Source of the DNA: Acidobacteriota bacterium
GTDB lineage: Bacteria > Acidobacteriota > Terriglobia > Terriglobales > Acidobacteriaceae
Length of the DNA stretch: 30,714 nucleotides
NCBI GenBank assembly: GCA_021799405.1
Contig: JAJZAL010000031.1
Span: 1 to 30,714, forward strand
Direction: 5' to 3'
Every line of letters starts with the position of its first letter. Within the stretch, counting starts at the first letter, position 1. Position numbers and translations under genes: made by a program. The notes beneath the pieces are model-generated. The model ran no database searches and was not told the origin of the DNA. It saw only the letters and a list, made by a program, of their open reading frames with translations. Positions 1-7,833 of this stretch are shown piece by piece.

Positions 1-241
1 AAAGTAAAGCTATATATGATTGATTTTAATACGCTTATGCGAGACTTTGCTGGATTTTAAGTCCGCTGCGTCTGCCGATTTCGCCATCCGGGCCTGAGAG
101 CAAATGATTCCTGCTCTATGTTAGCCGAGGAGTGGCCCTCGTGCCGGTTTTGCGCACAGGCGACCGGCTACTGGAGCCAGTAACCCCGCCGCCGCGGAGC
201 GCATCCGCAGGCATCGCCACAGCCGGCCTGCGCGCAGGCCG
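1..241. other. intergenic, no supported gene
   Basis: The first 60 bases are AT-rich and the rest is GC-rich. I see no credible coding sequence. The part from about 138 to 241 holds several short inverted repeats: a 6-bp GCCGGT/ACCGGC pair, a TACTGG/CCAGTA pair, and an 18-bp perfect palindrome at 224-241. Together they suggest a structured 3' region for the minus-strand gene that ends at 242. Confidence 0.4.
224..241 (-). terminator. palindrome after zinc-ribbon gene, possible terminator
   Basis: The perfect palindrome CGGCCTGCGCGCAGGCCG abuts the TAG stop of the minus-strand gene at 242. It could fold into a GC-rich hairpin in the transcript. No run of T follows on the minus strand, so intrinsic termination is uncertain; it may only stabilise the 3' end. 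Confidence 0.3.
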
Positions 242-505
242 CTACTGCGGAATCCGGTAGCGGATATTTTCGCCGTCCAGCCGGTATTCGGCCGAGCAAA
301 CCTCGCCACCACAGATCATCGTTTCTCCGCCGCAGAGCTGGCGCTGCGTAATCAGGCCCAGGGTGCCGCAGCGCGGGCAGGACATGACGGCTACGTATGG
401 ATTCTGCGTATTGCCTAACTTGGACTGGTTTTCCAGGACGAAGATCGTTCCGGGGTCCATCTTTTCGGGGATCCATTCTTCCAGAAACTGCAAGTTGGCT
501 GACAT
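242..505 (-). CDS. small zinc-ribbon-like protein, 87 aa
   Basis: I do not recognise a named family. The protein has a central CPRC motif (C43, C46) followed by C58, C65 and C70 in a CGGEVC context, which looks like a zinc ribbon. The short N-terminal part (residues 1-40) is mixed polar and contains no membrane segment. The ATG at 505 is preferred because GGAGG lies five bases upstream of it. The frame stays open further upstream, towards 937, but that part runs antisense inside the neighbouring transglycosylase gene and lacks protein-like character. About 200 non-coding bases separate the gene from the end of that transglycosylase gene, which is on the same strand. Metal binding is inferred from cysteine spacing only; the role is unknown. 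Confidence 0.6.
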   Translation of the reverse strand: MSANLQFLEEWIPEKMDPGTIFVLENQSKLGNTQNPYVAVMSCPRCGTLGLITQRQLCGGETMICGGEVCSAEYRLDGENIRYRIPQ

Positions 506-707
506 CCTGCCCTCCACCGGATTGAGATCAACAGGGGCGCGTCCAACATTCCGGCCGGCCCTGCTGTACTGCAACAGCAGGCTGCGAATGGCGCTCCAGA
601 GGCTTAGAAGTCTCCGGTCGAACTCAGTGTTGCCGGGGATACCTTGGGAAGTCAACCGGATTCGGCGCGACACCGTGTCGAGTTGGATTCCCCGTTCCAC
701 AATCAGG

Positions 708-3146
708 CTATCGCGCCGCAGTAGCCGTTTCCCTGCTCTGTCCGTGCGCGAATTGATCGATCTCTTTGTACATTGCCATGTTGCGCATGATCGCCTGCAC
801 ATACTCACGGGTCTGAGTAAAGGGGATCGACTCCACGAACTCATCCATGCCCTGGTAGGGGCCGTCCGCTTTCCAGTCGGCCACGCGGTAGTCACCCGCG
901 TTGTAAGCGGCCAGGGCATACTCCTCCACTCCGCCAAACTTGTCGAGCATCTGGCGCAGATAGCGCGTTCCCAGACGGATATTGGTTTCAGGGTCGAGCA
1001 ATTGATAGGTTCGGAAATAGCGCAGCCCCTCCTGGCGCGCCATGGCTCTGCCCACGGAAGGCAGCAACTGCATCAGGCCGTAGGCGTTGGCATAGGACAC
1101 GACCGAAGGGTTGAATTCCGATTCCTGGCGGATCAACGAAGCTACAAGATAGGGATCGAGGTTGTTCTTCGCCGATTCGGCCTTGATCGTATTCCACCAG
1201 GGCTCGGGAAACAGGATCTGCCAGTACGCCAGCGGGATCGACTTAATGGGAACCGATGCCGCATACGGCAGCGCCCGCTTCATCGCGCGCAGAGCGCGGA
1301 AGATCTGGCCGTACGAAGCGAAAATCTGCGCGGTTGCAAGCGCGCCCCAGGACGCTGAATCAGGATCCGCATCGATCTCCTCGGCAATGTACTCGTTCAG
1401 GCCGGCGTTCGCCAGCAGCCGGGCTTTTGCCAGATGAGGACTTCCGGCGGGGAAGGTATCTACGAGCCGCGGCGCCGGCAGGGGCTGAAAGCGATCAAGC
1501 TGCGCCGCCGCGACCTGCTGCGTATCGCCGAGCGTCGAAAGCCTTTGCCGGGCCAGCAGCGCATAAAAATAGTGGGGATAGGCGCGGACGATGGCGCGAT
1601 AATTGGCCGCGGCCCGCGCCGGATTGTGGCTCAAAGTCTCGTAGAGGCGTCCTCGCCAGTACAGCGCGGCCACGGCCTGGGTGGAACCGGAATAGAGCCT
1701 GATCTGCTCGTCAAAGATTCGTGCCGCTTCCGGATAATTTCCCATCCGGTAATTGAGCCAACCCGCGCGCCAGTGGGCGGCGGCCGCGTAGCGGTTGTCG
1801 GGAAAATGCGCGGCTAGATAACGGTAATATTCAACGGCAGTTGGAAAGTCGTTCCGCAGCAGGTACATATTGCCGCTGGAAAAGAGTGCCTCGGCCAGCC
1901 AGCGGCTCTGCGGAAACCGGGACTCCATCTGGGTCACAATGCTCTTCTGCTGATCGGTGTCGCTGCGGTCCCTGGCCAACTCCATCAACAGATAGAGCCG
2001 CCGCGCGCCGTTTTCATCATTCGTGTCAGGCAGGGCAAGCGCCTGGGCCCTCGTCAGCCGCTTTAGTTTCAAATCGCAGGCGGCCGCGGCCACGGCAAAG
2101 CTATTGCGGCTCTGGCTGCTCAGGCCTGGCATGCCGAGAAGCGTGCGGTACTGCCGGACAGCCTGACTGTAGCGGCCGGCGTTGTAGTACGCGTCTCCCA
2201 GGCTGCGCAGGTCGGCGGTGGTCAGGATTGCCCCGGCGCCCATCGACGTGAGTTTGTCGAACGCGGTTTGCGCCGCTGAGCTGAGCGGATGATCCAGGAG
2301 CACGCGCTTGAAGTCCTGCTCGGCTTCCGCTTCCCTTCCGAGGGCGAATGCCACCTGCGCCTGCGCAAGCTGGAAGCCGGAACGACCCGCCACATCGAGG
2401 CCGGCTTTGAGCGCCTGCTGGAGAACCTGTTCCGCGCCCGGGGCGTTGTTCATCGCCAGCAGCACCTTCGCCTCCAGCTCAGGCGCGCGATCGGTAAAGA
2501 TGCTGTCAGGAAAACGCTCCGTGAAGCCGTGCAAAAGCGTTTCGGCCGCGGCGTCGTCGCTGGCATCATGACTGGCTTCCGCGCCCAGAAAGACCGCGTA
2601 GTCTTCCAGGTCCTTACCGGCCTGCCGGGACTTGCGAAAGCTGGACTCTGCCTCGGTATAGCGTCCGTCGAGGAGATATGCATGCCCCAGCGCCAGATAA
2701 GCCGTCGCCGCGGCCTCGCCCGCGTGCTGCTCTGCGTAACGGGTGACCCCGGCGTACGCCGCCGGGCTGCGCAGCGTAGCCAGTTGCTGGGCCATGGGCC
2801 GCAATTCAGTGGAAGCGACAAAAGCCTGCCTGATCCGCGCTGTCCGGGCGACCCTTGACGCCCTGCTTTCCCTGTGGACGACACGCCGGCGCTTTGTGGC
2901 GCGCCGTGTCGTCTTCTTCTTTGTCGGGGCCGGCTTCTTTTGGGCCGACTTTTTTGTCCGGGTCTTACTTGATTTGGATTTGCCGGACTGTGTTGTGGTT
3001 GCGGTGGAGGAAGAGGAGGACTGAGCGCCCGGGCCGCCATACGGCTGGCCTTCGATCGGCGCAGCGATCATCATTATCGAAAGCAGGCCAGCCAGGCACC
3101 GCGAGACCAGGCGTGAAAGGCGGGCAGGCACAACCACGAGCTCCAT
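708..3146 (-). CDS. soluble lytic murein transglycosylase, Slt/MltE-type with TPR-like repeats
   Basis: This 812-aa protein should cleave the MurNAc-GlcNAc bond of peptidoglycan in the periplasm, forming 1,6-anhydroMurNAc ends. It starts with a signal-like segment (about residues 8-33). Residues 54-107 form an unusually Lys/Arg-rich low-complexity stretch. A long alpha-helical region with TPR-type repeats (about 110-630) follows, as in Slt70. The C-terminal SLT domain carries the catalytic glutamate E675 in RQESEFNP, then GLMQLLP, AAYNAG and a TREYV motif, all family hallmarks. The length is greater than E. coli Slt because of the basic linker. The ATG start at 3146 has only a weak AAGG upstream. 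It is divergent from the ECF sigma gene across a 196-nt spacer. The family call is firm; which wall process it serves is unknown. Confidence 0.9.
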   Translation of the reverse strand: MELVVVPARLSRLVSRCLAGLLSIMMIAAPIEGQPYGGPGAQSSSSSTATTTQSGKSKSSKTRTKKSAQKKPAPTKKKTTRRATKRRRVVHRESRASRVARTARIRQAFVASTELRPMAQQLATLRSPAAYAGVTRYAEQHAGEAAATAYLALGHAYLLDGRYTEAESSFRKSRQAGKDLEDYAVFLGAEASHDASDDAAAETLLHGFTERFPDSIFTDRAPELEAKVLLAMNNAPGAEQVLQQALKAGLDVAGRSGFQLAQAQVAFALGREAEAEQDFKRVLLDHPLSSAAQTAFDKLTSMGAGAILTTADLRSLGDAYYNAGRYSQAVRQYRTLLGMPGLSSQSRNSFAVAAAACDLKLKRLTRAQALALPDTNDENGARRLYLLMELARDRSDTDQQKSIVTQMESRFPQSRWLAEALFSSGNMYLLRNDFPTAVEYYRYLAAHFPDNRYAAAAHWRAGWLNYRMGNYPEAARIFDEQIRLYSGSTQAVAALYWRGRLYETLSHNPARAAANYRAIVRAYPHYFYALLARQRLSTLGDTQQVAAAQLDRFQPLPAPRLVDTFPAGSPHLAKARLLANAGLNEYIAEEIDADPDSASWGALATAQIFASYGQIFRALRAMKRALPYAASVPIKSIPLAYWQILFPEPWWNTIKAESAKNNLDPYLVASLIRQESEFNPSVVSYANAYGLMQLLPSVGRAMARQEGLRYFRTYQLLDPETNIRLGTRYLRQMLDKFGGVEEYALAAYNAGDYRVADWKADGPYQGMDEFVESIPFTQTREYVQAIMRNMAMYKEIDQFAHGQSRETATAAR

Positions 3147-3342
3147 ATTTACACTCTAGCCTTCTTTTTACGTACCGTGGGAGTCAGGAATCACCTGTGT
3201 TACCACAAGGTTCCGAACTCGATAGGGGCTGTGCGGACGCTCGTAACTTGGTCCACCGCCCCGTAGTCAATTACACTCATCTTTTGACGGCCCAAATTCA
3301 ACCCTGTTTGCCGGACAGCAGGAATTGCCGCAACCAACTCCC

Positions 3343-3984
3343 ATGTCGACCATCCAACCTATTGCAGGCGAAAACGAGCAGCATCCCGATGTGGCCCTGG
3401 TAGAACGGGTCCGCGGCGGTGATGTTTCCGCCTACGATACGCTGGTGCGCAAGTATGAGCGCCAGGTCTTCCGCATCGCGCAGCACATTACGCAGAACCG
3501 CGAGGATGCCGAGGACGTGATGCAGGATGCGTTCCTGAAGGCGTATGAGAAGCTCGATCAGTTTCAGGGGAATTCGAAGTTTTACACATGGCTGGTACGA
3601 ATCGCGGTAAACGAAAGCCTGATGCGGCTGCGCAAGCGGCGCACCGGCAAAATGGTTTCGATCGACGAGGACATGGAAACCGAGGAGGGAACTGTTCCGC
3701 GCGATCTTGCCGACTGGGCTCCCGATCCGGAGCAGAACTACAGCCAGTCCGAACTGGCGGAGATTCTGCGCAAGACGATTCGGGGACTTCCCCAGGGTTT
3801 TCGCATTGTCTTCGTCCTGCGCGATGTGGAGGGTCTGTCAACCGAAGAGACGGCAGAGACGCTCGGACTGAGCGTTCCGGCCGTAAAGTCGCGCCTTTTG
3901 CGGGCGCGCCTGCAACTGCGCGAGCGCTTGAGCCGGTACTTTCGCAAGAAAACAGGGCCACGGAAAACGGGGGTTGAGAAGTGA
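3343..3984 (+). CDS. RNA polymerase ECF sigma factor, RpoE-like
   Basis: This 213-aa protein has the two-domain layout of group 4 sigma factors. Region 2 is at about residues 18-98, with YERQVFRIA, EDAEDVMQDAFLKAYE and FYTWLVRIAVNESLMRLRKR, covering core binding and -10 recognition. After an acidic linker (SIDEDMETEEG), region 4 is at about 140-195, with LPQGFRIVFVLRDVEGLSTEETAETL and the helix-turn-helix SVPAVKSRLLRARLQLRERL. The ATG at 3343 is chosen; an in-frame TTG at 3325 sits directly against AGGAA, which is too close to serve as its ribosome site. The stop overlaps the next gene by four bases, so the two are translationally coupled and that gene is the likely regulator. The 196-nt upstream spacer must hold its promoter; a weak TTGGTC-18-TACACT pair at 3248-3277 is a candidate. 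Confidence 0.93.
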   Translation: MSTIQPIAGENEQHPDVALVERVRGGDVSAYDTLVRKYERQVFRIAQHITQNREDAEDVMQDAFLKAYEKLDQFQGNSKFYTWLVRIAVNESLMRLRKRRTGKMVSIDEDMETEEGTVPRDLADWAPDPEQNYSQSELAEILRKTIRGLPQGFRIVFVLRDVEGLSTEETAETLGLSVPAVKSRLLRARLQLRERLSRYFRKKTGPRKTGVEK

Positions 3985-4217
3985 CCTGTACTGAGTTTCT
4001 CGCTCTTCTTGACGATCTTATCGACGATACGGTCACCGCAGAGATACGCGCGGAGATCGAACACCACATGCATAAGTGCGAACACTGCGAAGTCATCTTC
4101 AACACTACCCGCAAGACCATCGAAATCTACCGTTCTCACGAGATTTTTGACCTGCCCCCGGGACTCCGCGAGCGCCTCCACGCCGCCATCATGGCCCGCT
4201 GCAAAAAAGGCTGCTAA
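3981..4217 (+). CDS. putative zinc-binding anti-sigma factor (ZAS/RsrA-like)
   Basis: This 78-aa soluble protein begins at GTG in a GTGA overlap with the sigma gene stop. It contains the HX3CX2C zinc-binding signature of ZAS anti-sigma factors (H29, C33, C36) in HHMHKCEHC. An additional N-terminal cysteine (C3) and two C-terminal cysteines (C74, C78) are present. There is no membrane segment, unlike most ECF anti-sigma factors. In RsrA of actinomycetes, an N-terminal cysteine and motif cysteines form a disulfide that releases the sigma factor under thiol oxidation; the layout here is compatible with such a switch, but that is inference. The anti-sigma role rests on gene context and motif. A few such proteins act as sigma-associated regulators of other kinds. 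Confidence 0.8.
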   Translation: MTCTEFLALLDDLIDDTVTAEIRAEIEHHMHKCEHCEVIFNTTRKTIEIYRSHEIFDLPPGLRERLHAAIMARCKKGC

Positions 4218-4357
4218 CGCCGCCTGAACCACTGCCACCGGCCAGTTCTCACCTTTAGAATGGCTTCACCGCAACTTTTCCCCGATAATTCCGTCTGCCC
4301 GTGTAGCGGATTTGTGCCGCGAGCTTCCCCGGCTATCCCGTGACTGGAGCGTCATTG

Positions 4358-6484
4358 ATGGAATCGCTGCGAGCTTTTCTGGCTCTCTGGCTGTGCTCGA
4401 GCCTGTGCGTGACGCCGTTCGCCTCCGCTCAATCCGCTGCGGCCGCCCGCGCCACAGCAGCCAAGGCCGGCTATCGATCCACGCAACTGCACGGCGATGC
4501 CCGAATTCTTCACGCCCTCAACCGCTTTACCTTCGGCCCGCGGCCCGGCGATCTGGAAGCCGCGCGCGCCATGGGCCTGGAGAAGTGGTTCGATCAGCAA
4601 TTACATCCGGCAAGCCTCGACGAGACGGCGCTCGATGCCCGGCTGGCCCAATTCCCTGCCATGCAGTGGGGCATTCCGACGCTCATCTACCGCTATCCCA
4701 GCAACGCCATGATCCGCATGGCGATGAACGGCAGAGCGCCTATCCCGCAAAACTCCGTCCTGCAGGCGATCTATGAAAACCAGATCTACCGGATCCGGGC
4801 GAGACAGCAGAACCGGGCGATCGGCCAGCGCAAATTCCAAAGGCTCTCCTCCGGCGCGCCGGTCATGACGAATAGCGAAGCGTCTGGGTTGAGCGTCGCA
4901 GCGCCGATGGATCAGAGCACCAGTCCGGGTGCGGATATGGCCGATCCGGGCCAGATGGACATGATGGCCGGTGACGAGGAGCAGGCGGAGCCCGTCGATG
5001 CATCCTTTATCAGCGACATTCTTACCCTGCCACCCCAGCAGCGGGTCGCGCGCCTTGTCGCCATCCGGGAACCGCAGTTCGACGCCTTCATCAAAGCTCT
5101 CAGGCCACCGCAGCGCGCAGCGCTCGTCGCCGGACTCAGCCCCGGCCAAAAGGAGATTGTCGGCGCGCTCGAAAACCCCGAAGGCATGGTCACGCAGGAG
5201 CTCATCTCCGAGCGCCTCCTGCGCGACATCTATTCCAATGCCCAGCTCCAGCAGGTGATGGCTGACTTCTGGCTCAATCACTTCAATATTTATCTGCACA
5301 AAGACGAGCAGATGCCCTACTACCTGGTCAGCTATGAGCGGGACACGATTGAGCCGTATGCGCTGGGCAAATTCGAAGACCTGCTCGAAGCCGTGGCGCA
5401 CAGCCCGGCCATGATGCTCTATCTCGACAACGCCAGTAGCGTCGGCCCCGATTCGCTGGCCGCCGAGCGCTTCAAGCATGCCGCCTGGCGCCGTCGCGCC
5501 CATCAGCGGCAGGATCCTCCCGGCATCAATGAAAACTACGGCCGGGAGCTGATGGAACTGCACACCGTCGGCGTCAACGGCGGCTACACCCAGGCGGATG
5601 TGATCCAGGTGGCGCGCATCCTCACCGGGTGGACTGTCGATCGCCCGCAGCTTGGGGGCGGGTTCATCTTTAATCCCGCTCGCCATGAGCCGGGCACGAA
5701 GAAGGTGATGGGCGTGAAGTTCAAGCAGAACGGCGAGATGGAGGGCGAGCAGCTTCTTCATCTTCTGGCCACACGGCCCGCCACGGCGCATTTCATCTGC
5801 AGCGAACTGGCGGTGCGCTTCGTCAGCGACAACCCGCCGCAGGCCCTCGTCGATCGCATGGCCAGAGCATATCTCGCCAGCGGCGGCAATATCTCGGCGG
5901 TTCTCAAGACTCTCTTTGACTCGCCTGAGTTCTGGTCCACCAGCGACTACCAGAACAAGGTGAAGACGCCGATCGAATACGTAGCCTCGGCGGTCCGCGC
6001 CAGCAATGCCGACGTCGAAGACTACATGCCGCTGGCCAATGCGCTTCGCGTGATGGGCATGCCAGTCTACGGATGCATTCCACCCAACGGCTACGATTGG
6101 GACTCCTCTGCGTGGGTCAACACCGGCGCGCTGGTGGACCGCATGAACTTTGCTGTGGCGCTCGCGGCCGGCCGGCTGCCGGGTATCAAGGTGAATTGGA
6201 CTCCGGAAACAGAAGTGGCAAACCTTGCTTCCGGTCCGGCTCCTGACCCGGCAACCGAAGAAGCCCGGCTGGAGCGGATGCTCCTTCCCGGCGGCGCCAG
6301 CATCTCCACCCGTTCCGCCGCGCTCAGTCAGTTTGAAGCGCAGAATGCGCGCGAATCCGCGGCCGTCCGGCCGATCTCCGCGGTCCGGCGATTCAACGGC
6401 CGGCTCGCGCCGCGCCAACTGGAAAGACAAGACCAACTGCTGGCCGGTTTGCTGATCGGCTCACCGGAGTTCCAGCGACGCTAG
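4358..6484 (+). CDS. DUF1800 family secreted protein
   Basis: This is a 708-aa protein of unknown biochemical function. A signal peptide (residues 1-24, ending FASAQS) predicts export. The N-terminal family motif HALNRFTFGPRPGD is followed by FWLNHFNIY, YERDTIEPYALGKFEDLL, a YLDN segment, NENYGRELMELHTVG, GGYTQADV and ILTGWT, all typical of DUF1800. Between the first motif and FWLNHF lies a Met/Asp/Pro-rich insertion (about residues 165-230). The ATG at 4358 is chosen because GGAG lies eight bases upstream and the signal peptide then begins cleanly; an in-frame GTG at 4340 is less likely. It is followed after 25 bases by a DUF1501 gene. These two families regularly occur as a pair in Acidobacteriota and Planctomycetes and probably work together outside the cytoplasm. 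Confidence 0.9.
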   Translation: MESLRAFLALWLCSSLCVTPFASAQSAAAARATAAKAGYRSTQLHGDARILHALNRFTFGPRPGDLEAARAMGLEKWFDQQLHPASLDETALDARLAQFPAMQWGIPTLIYRYPSNAMIRMAMNGRAPIPQNSVLQAIYENQIYRIRARQQNRAIGQRKFQRLSSGAPVMTNSEASGLSVAAPMDQSTSPGADMADPGQMDMMAGDEEQAEPVDASFISDILTLPPQQRVARLVAIREPQFDAFIKALRPPQRAALVAGLSPGQKEIVGALENPEGMVTQELISERLLRDIYSNAQLQQVMADFWLNHFNIYLHKDEQMPYYLVSYERDTIEPYALGKFEDLLEAVAHSPAMMLYLDNASSVGPDSLAAERFKHAAWRRRAHQRQDPPGINENYGRELMELHTVGVNGGYTQADVIQVARILTGWTVDRPQLGGGFIFNPARHEPGTKKVMGVKFKQNGEMEGEQLLHLLATRPATAHFICSELAVRFVSDNPPQALVDRMARAYLASGGNISAVLKTLFDSPEFWSTSDYQNKVKTPIEYVASAVRASNADVEDYMPLANALRVMGMPVYGCIPPNGYDWDSSAWVNTGALVDRMNFAVALAAGRLPGIKVNWTPETEVANLASGPAPDPATEEARLERMLLPGGASISTRSAALSQFEAQNARESAAVRPISAVRRFNGRLAPRQLERQDQLLAGLLIGSPEFQRR

Positions 6485-6509
6485 GCAAGAAGAAACCAGG
6501 AGACACACC

Positions 6510-7775
6510 ATGCAGCTTACCCGCCGATTCTTGCTGCACAAAGGCGCCCTTGCCATTGCGGGCACCGCAGCCATTCCCACATTTCTCGTGCGCTCCGTGC
6601 TGGCTGAATCCGCCGCTTCGCCGGACCGCCGCCTGGTGGTCATCTTCCAGCGCGGCGCCGCCGACGGCCTCAATATCGTTGTGCCTTACCGGGAAAAGAA
6701 CTACTACGCGATGCGGCCCAGTATCGCCATCCCGCAAAACCGGGTACTCGATCTGGACGGATTCTTTGGGCTGAATCCCTCGCTCTCCTCTTTCAAACCG
6801 CTCTACCAGCAGGGCCAACTCGCCATCGTCCACGCCGTGGGATCGCCCAACATGAGCCGCTCGCACTTCGACGCGCAGGACTACATGGAATCGGGAACGC
6901 CCGGCGTAAAGAGCACGCAGGATGGCTGGCTTAACCGCGCCCTGCAGGCCGAGGATGCCTGCGAAGCGTGCAGCGGCGCCCGCAACCGCCAGATGTACAC
7001 CGCCTTCCGCGCTCTCGCTCTCGGCCCACAAATCCCGCTCACGCTTGCCGGCCGTGTTCCCGCCATCGCCATCGGCAATGTCAATGCTTTCACCGTCGCC
7101 GGCCGCGGAGCCACGCTTTCGCCAGCCGCCAGGGCCTTTGAGGCCATGTACGCCGACTCGGGCGACCGCATCTTTCACGCCGCGGGCGACGAGACCTTCG
7201 ACGCCGTCAAAATGCTGCGCGCCGCCGATCCCGGCAAATACCAGCCCGCACCCGGCGCAAACTACCCCAACACCGAATTCGGCAACTCCATGCGCCAGAT
7301 CGCGCAGCTTCTTAAGGCGAATCTCGGCGTGCAAGTTGCCTTCACGGACGTGACCGGCTGGGACACGCACCAGAATCAGGGTGGCGTCGATGGCCAGCTC
7401 TCCGGCCGGCTGCGCGACTTCTCCCAGAGCATTGCCGCTTTCTGGCGCGACCTGGGCGACAGCGCCGAGAACGTCACGCTCGTTACCATGTCGGAGTTCG
7501 GCCGCACCGCGCGCGAAAACGGCACCGGCGGCACCGACCACGGGCACGCCAACGCCATGTTTGTGCTGGGCGGCAATGTGAAGGGCGGCAAGGTATATGG
7601 CCGCTGGCCCGGCCTCGACAACGATCAGCTCAACCAGGGCCGCGACCTTGCTCTCACCACCGACTACCGCCAGGTGCTGGGCGAGTTGGTGACGCAAACG
7701 CTCGGCGCCTCCAACTTGAATCTGGTCTTCCCCGGCGCTGAGCTTGCCCCGAACCGCTTCCTGCAAATTGTCTGA
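6510..7775 (+). CDS. DUF1501 family protein, Tat-type exported
   Basis: This 421-aa protein belongs to the DUF1501 family, which has an alkaline-phosphatase/sulfatase-like fold by family knowledge but no proven substrate. The N-terminus has TRRFLLHKG followed by a hydrophobic stretch and an AES cleavage region, close to the twin-arginine consensus. Family motifs visible are FQRGAADGLNIVVPY, SHFDAQDYMESG, VTGWDTHQNQ, TLVTMSEFGRTARENGTGGTDHGHANAMFVLGG and YGRWPGL. The His/Asp-rich segment GTDHGHAN is the likely metal-binding region. AGGAG lies seven bases before the ATG. The gene is downstream of, and probably cotranscribed with, the DUF1800 gene, and ends before a strong hairpin at 7786-7816. 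Confidence 0.92.
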   Translation: MQLTRRFLLHKGALAIAGTAAIPTFLVRSVLAESAASPDRRLVVIFQRGAADGLNIVVPYREKNYYAMRPSIAIPQNRVLDLDGFFGLNPSLSSFKPLYQQGQLAIVHAVGSPNMSRSHFDAQDYMESGTPGVKSTQDGWLNRALQAEDACEACSGARNRQMYTAFRALALGPQIPLTLAGRVPAIAIGNVNAFTVAGRGATLSPAARAFEAMYADSGDRIFHAAGDETFDAVKMLRAADPGKYQPAPGANYPNTEFGNSMRQIAQLLKANLGVQVAFTDVTGWDTHQNQGGVDGQLSGRLRDFSQSIAAFWRDLGDSAENVTLVTMSEFGRTARENGTGGTDHGHANAMFVLGGNVKGGKVYGRWPGLDNDQLNQGRDLALTTDYRQVLGELVTQTLGASNLNLVFPGAELAPNRFLQIV

Positions 7776-7785
7776 CCTGGAACAA

Positions 7786-7816
7786 CGCTCTTCCGGCTGC
7801 CGTGGCCGGAAGAGCG
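7786..7816. terminator. bidirectional hairpin between convergent genes
   Basis: A 12-bp perfect stem (CGCTCTTCCGGC / GCCGGAAGAGCG) with a 7-nt loop lies in the 58-nt gap between the DUF1501 gene (plus) and the S10 peptidase gene (minus). It is well placed to end both transcripts. There is no strong T tract on either side, so its efficiency as an intrinsic terminator is uncertain. Confidence 0.6.
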
Positions 7817-7833
7817 CAAACCGTGGACCACAC

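Noticed and set aside
506..937. Upstream extension of the zinc-ribbon gene to a 231-aa reading
   Set aside because: The part beyond 707 overlaps the 3' end of the transglycosylase gene on the same strand in another frame, its composition is not protein-like, and a strong GGAGG ribosome site marks the ATG at 505.
4601..6436. 611-aa open frame antisense to the DUF1800 gene
   Set aside because: It is a long antisense frame expected in GC-rich coding DNA; it shows no family motif, while the opposite strand has clear DUF1800 motifs.
6393..7766. 457-aa open frame antisense to the DUF1501 gene
   Set aside because: It lies opposite a well-supported gene, is His/Gly/Val-biased, and has no recognisable motif.
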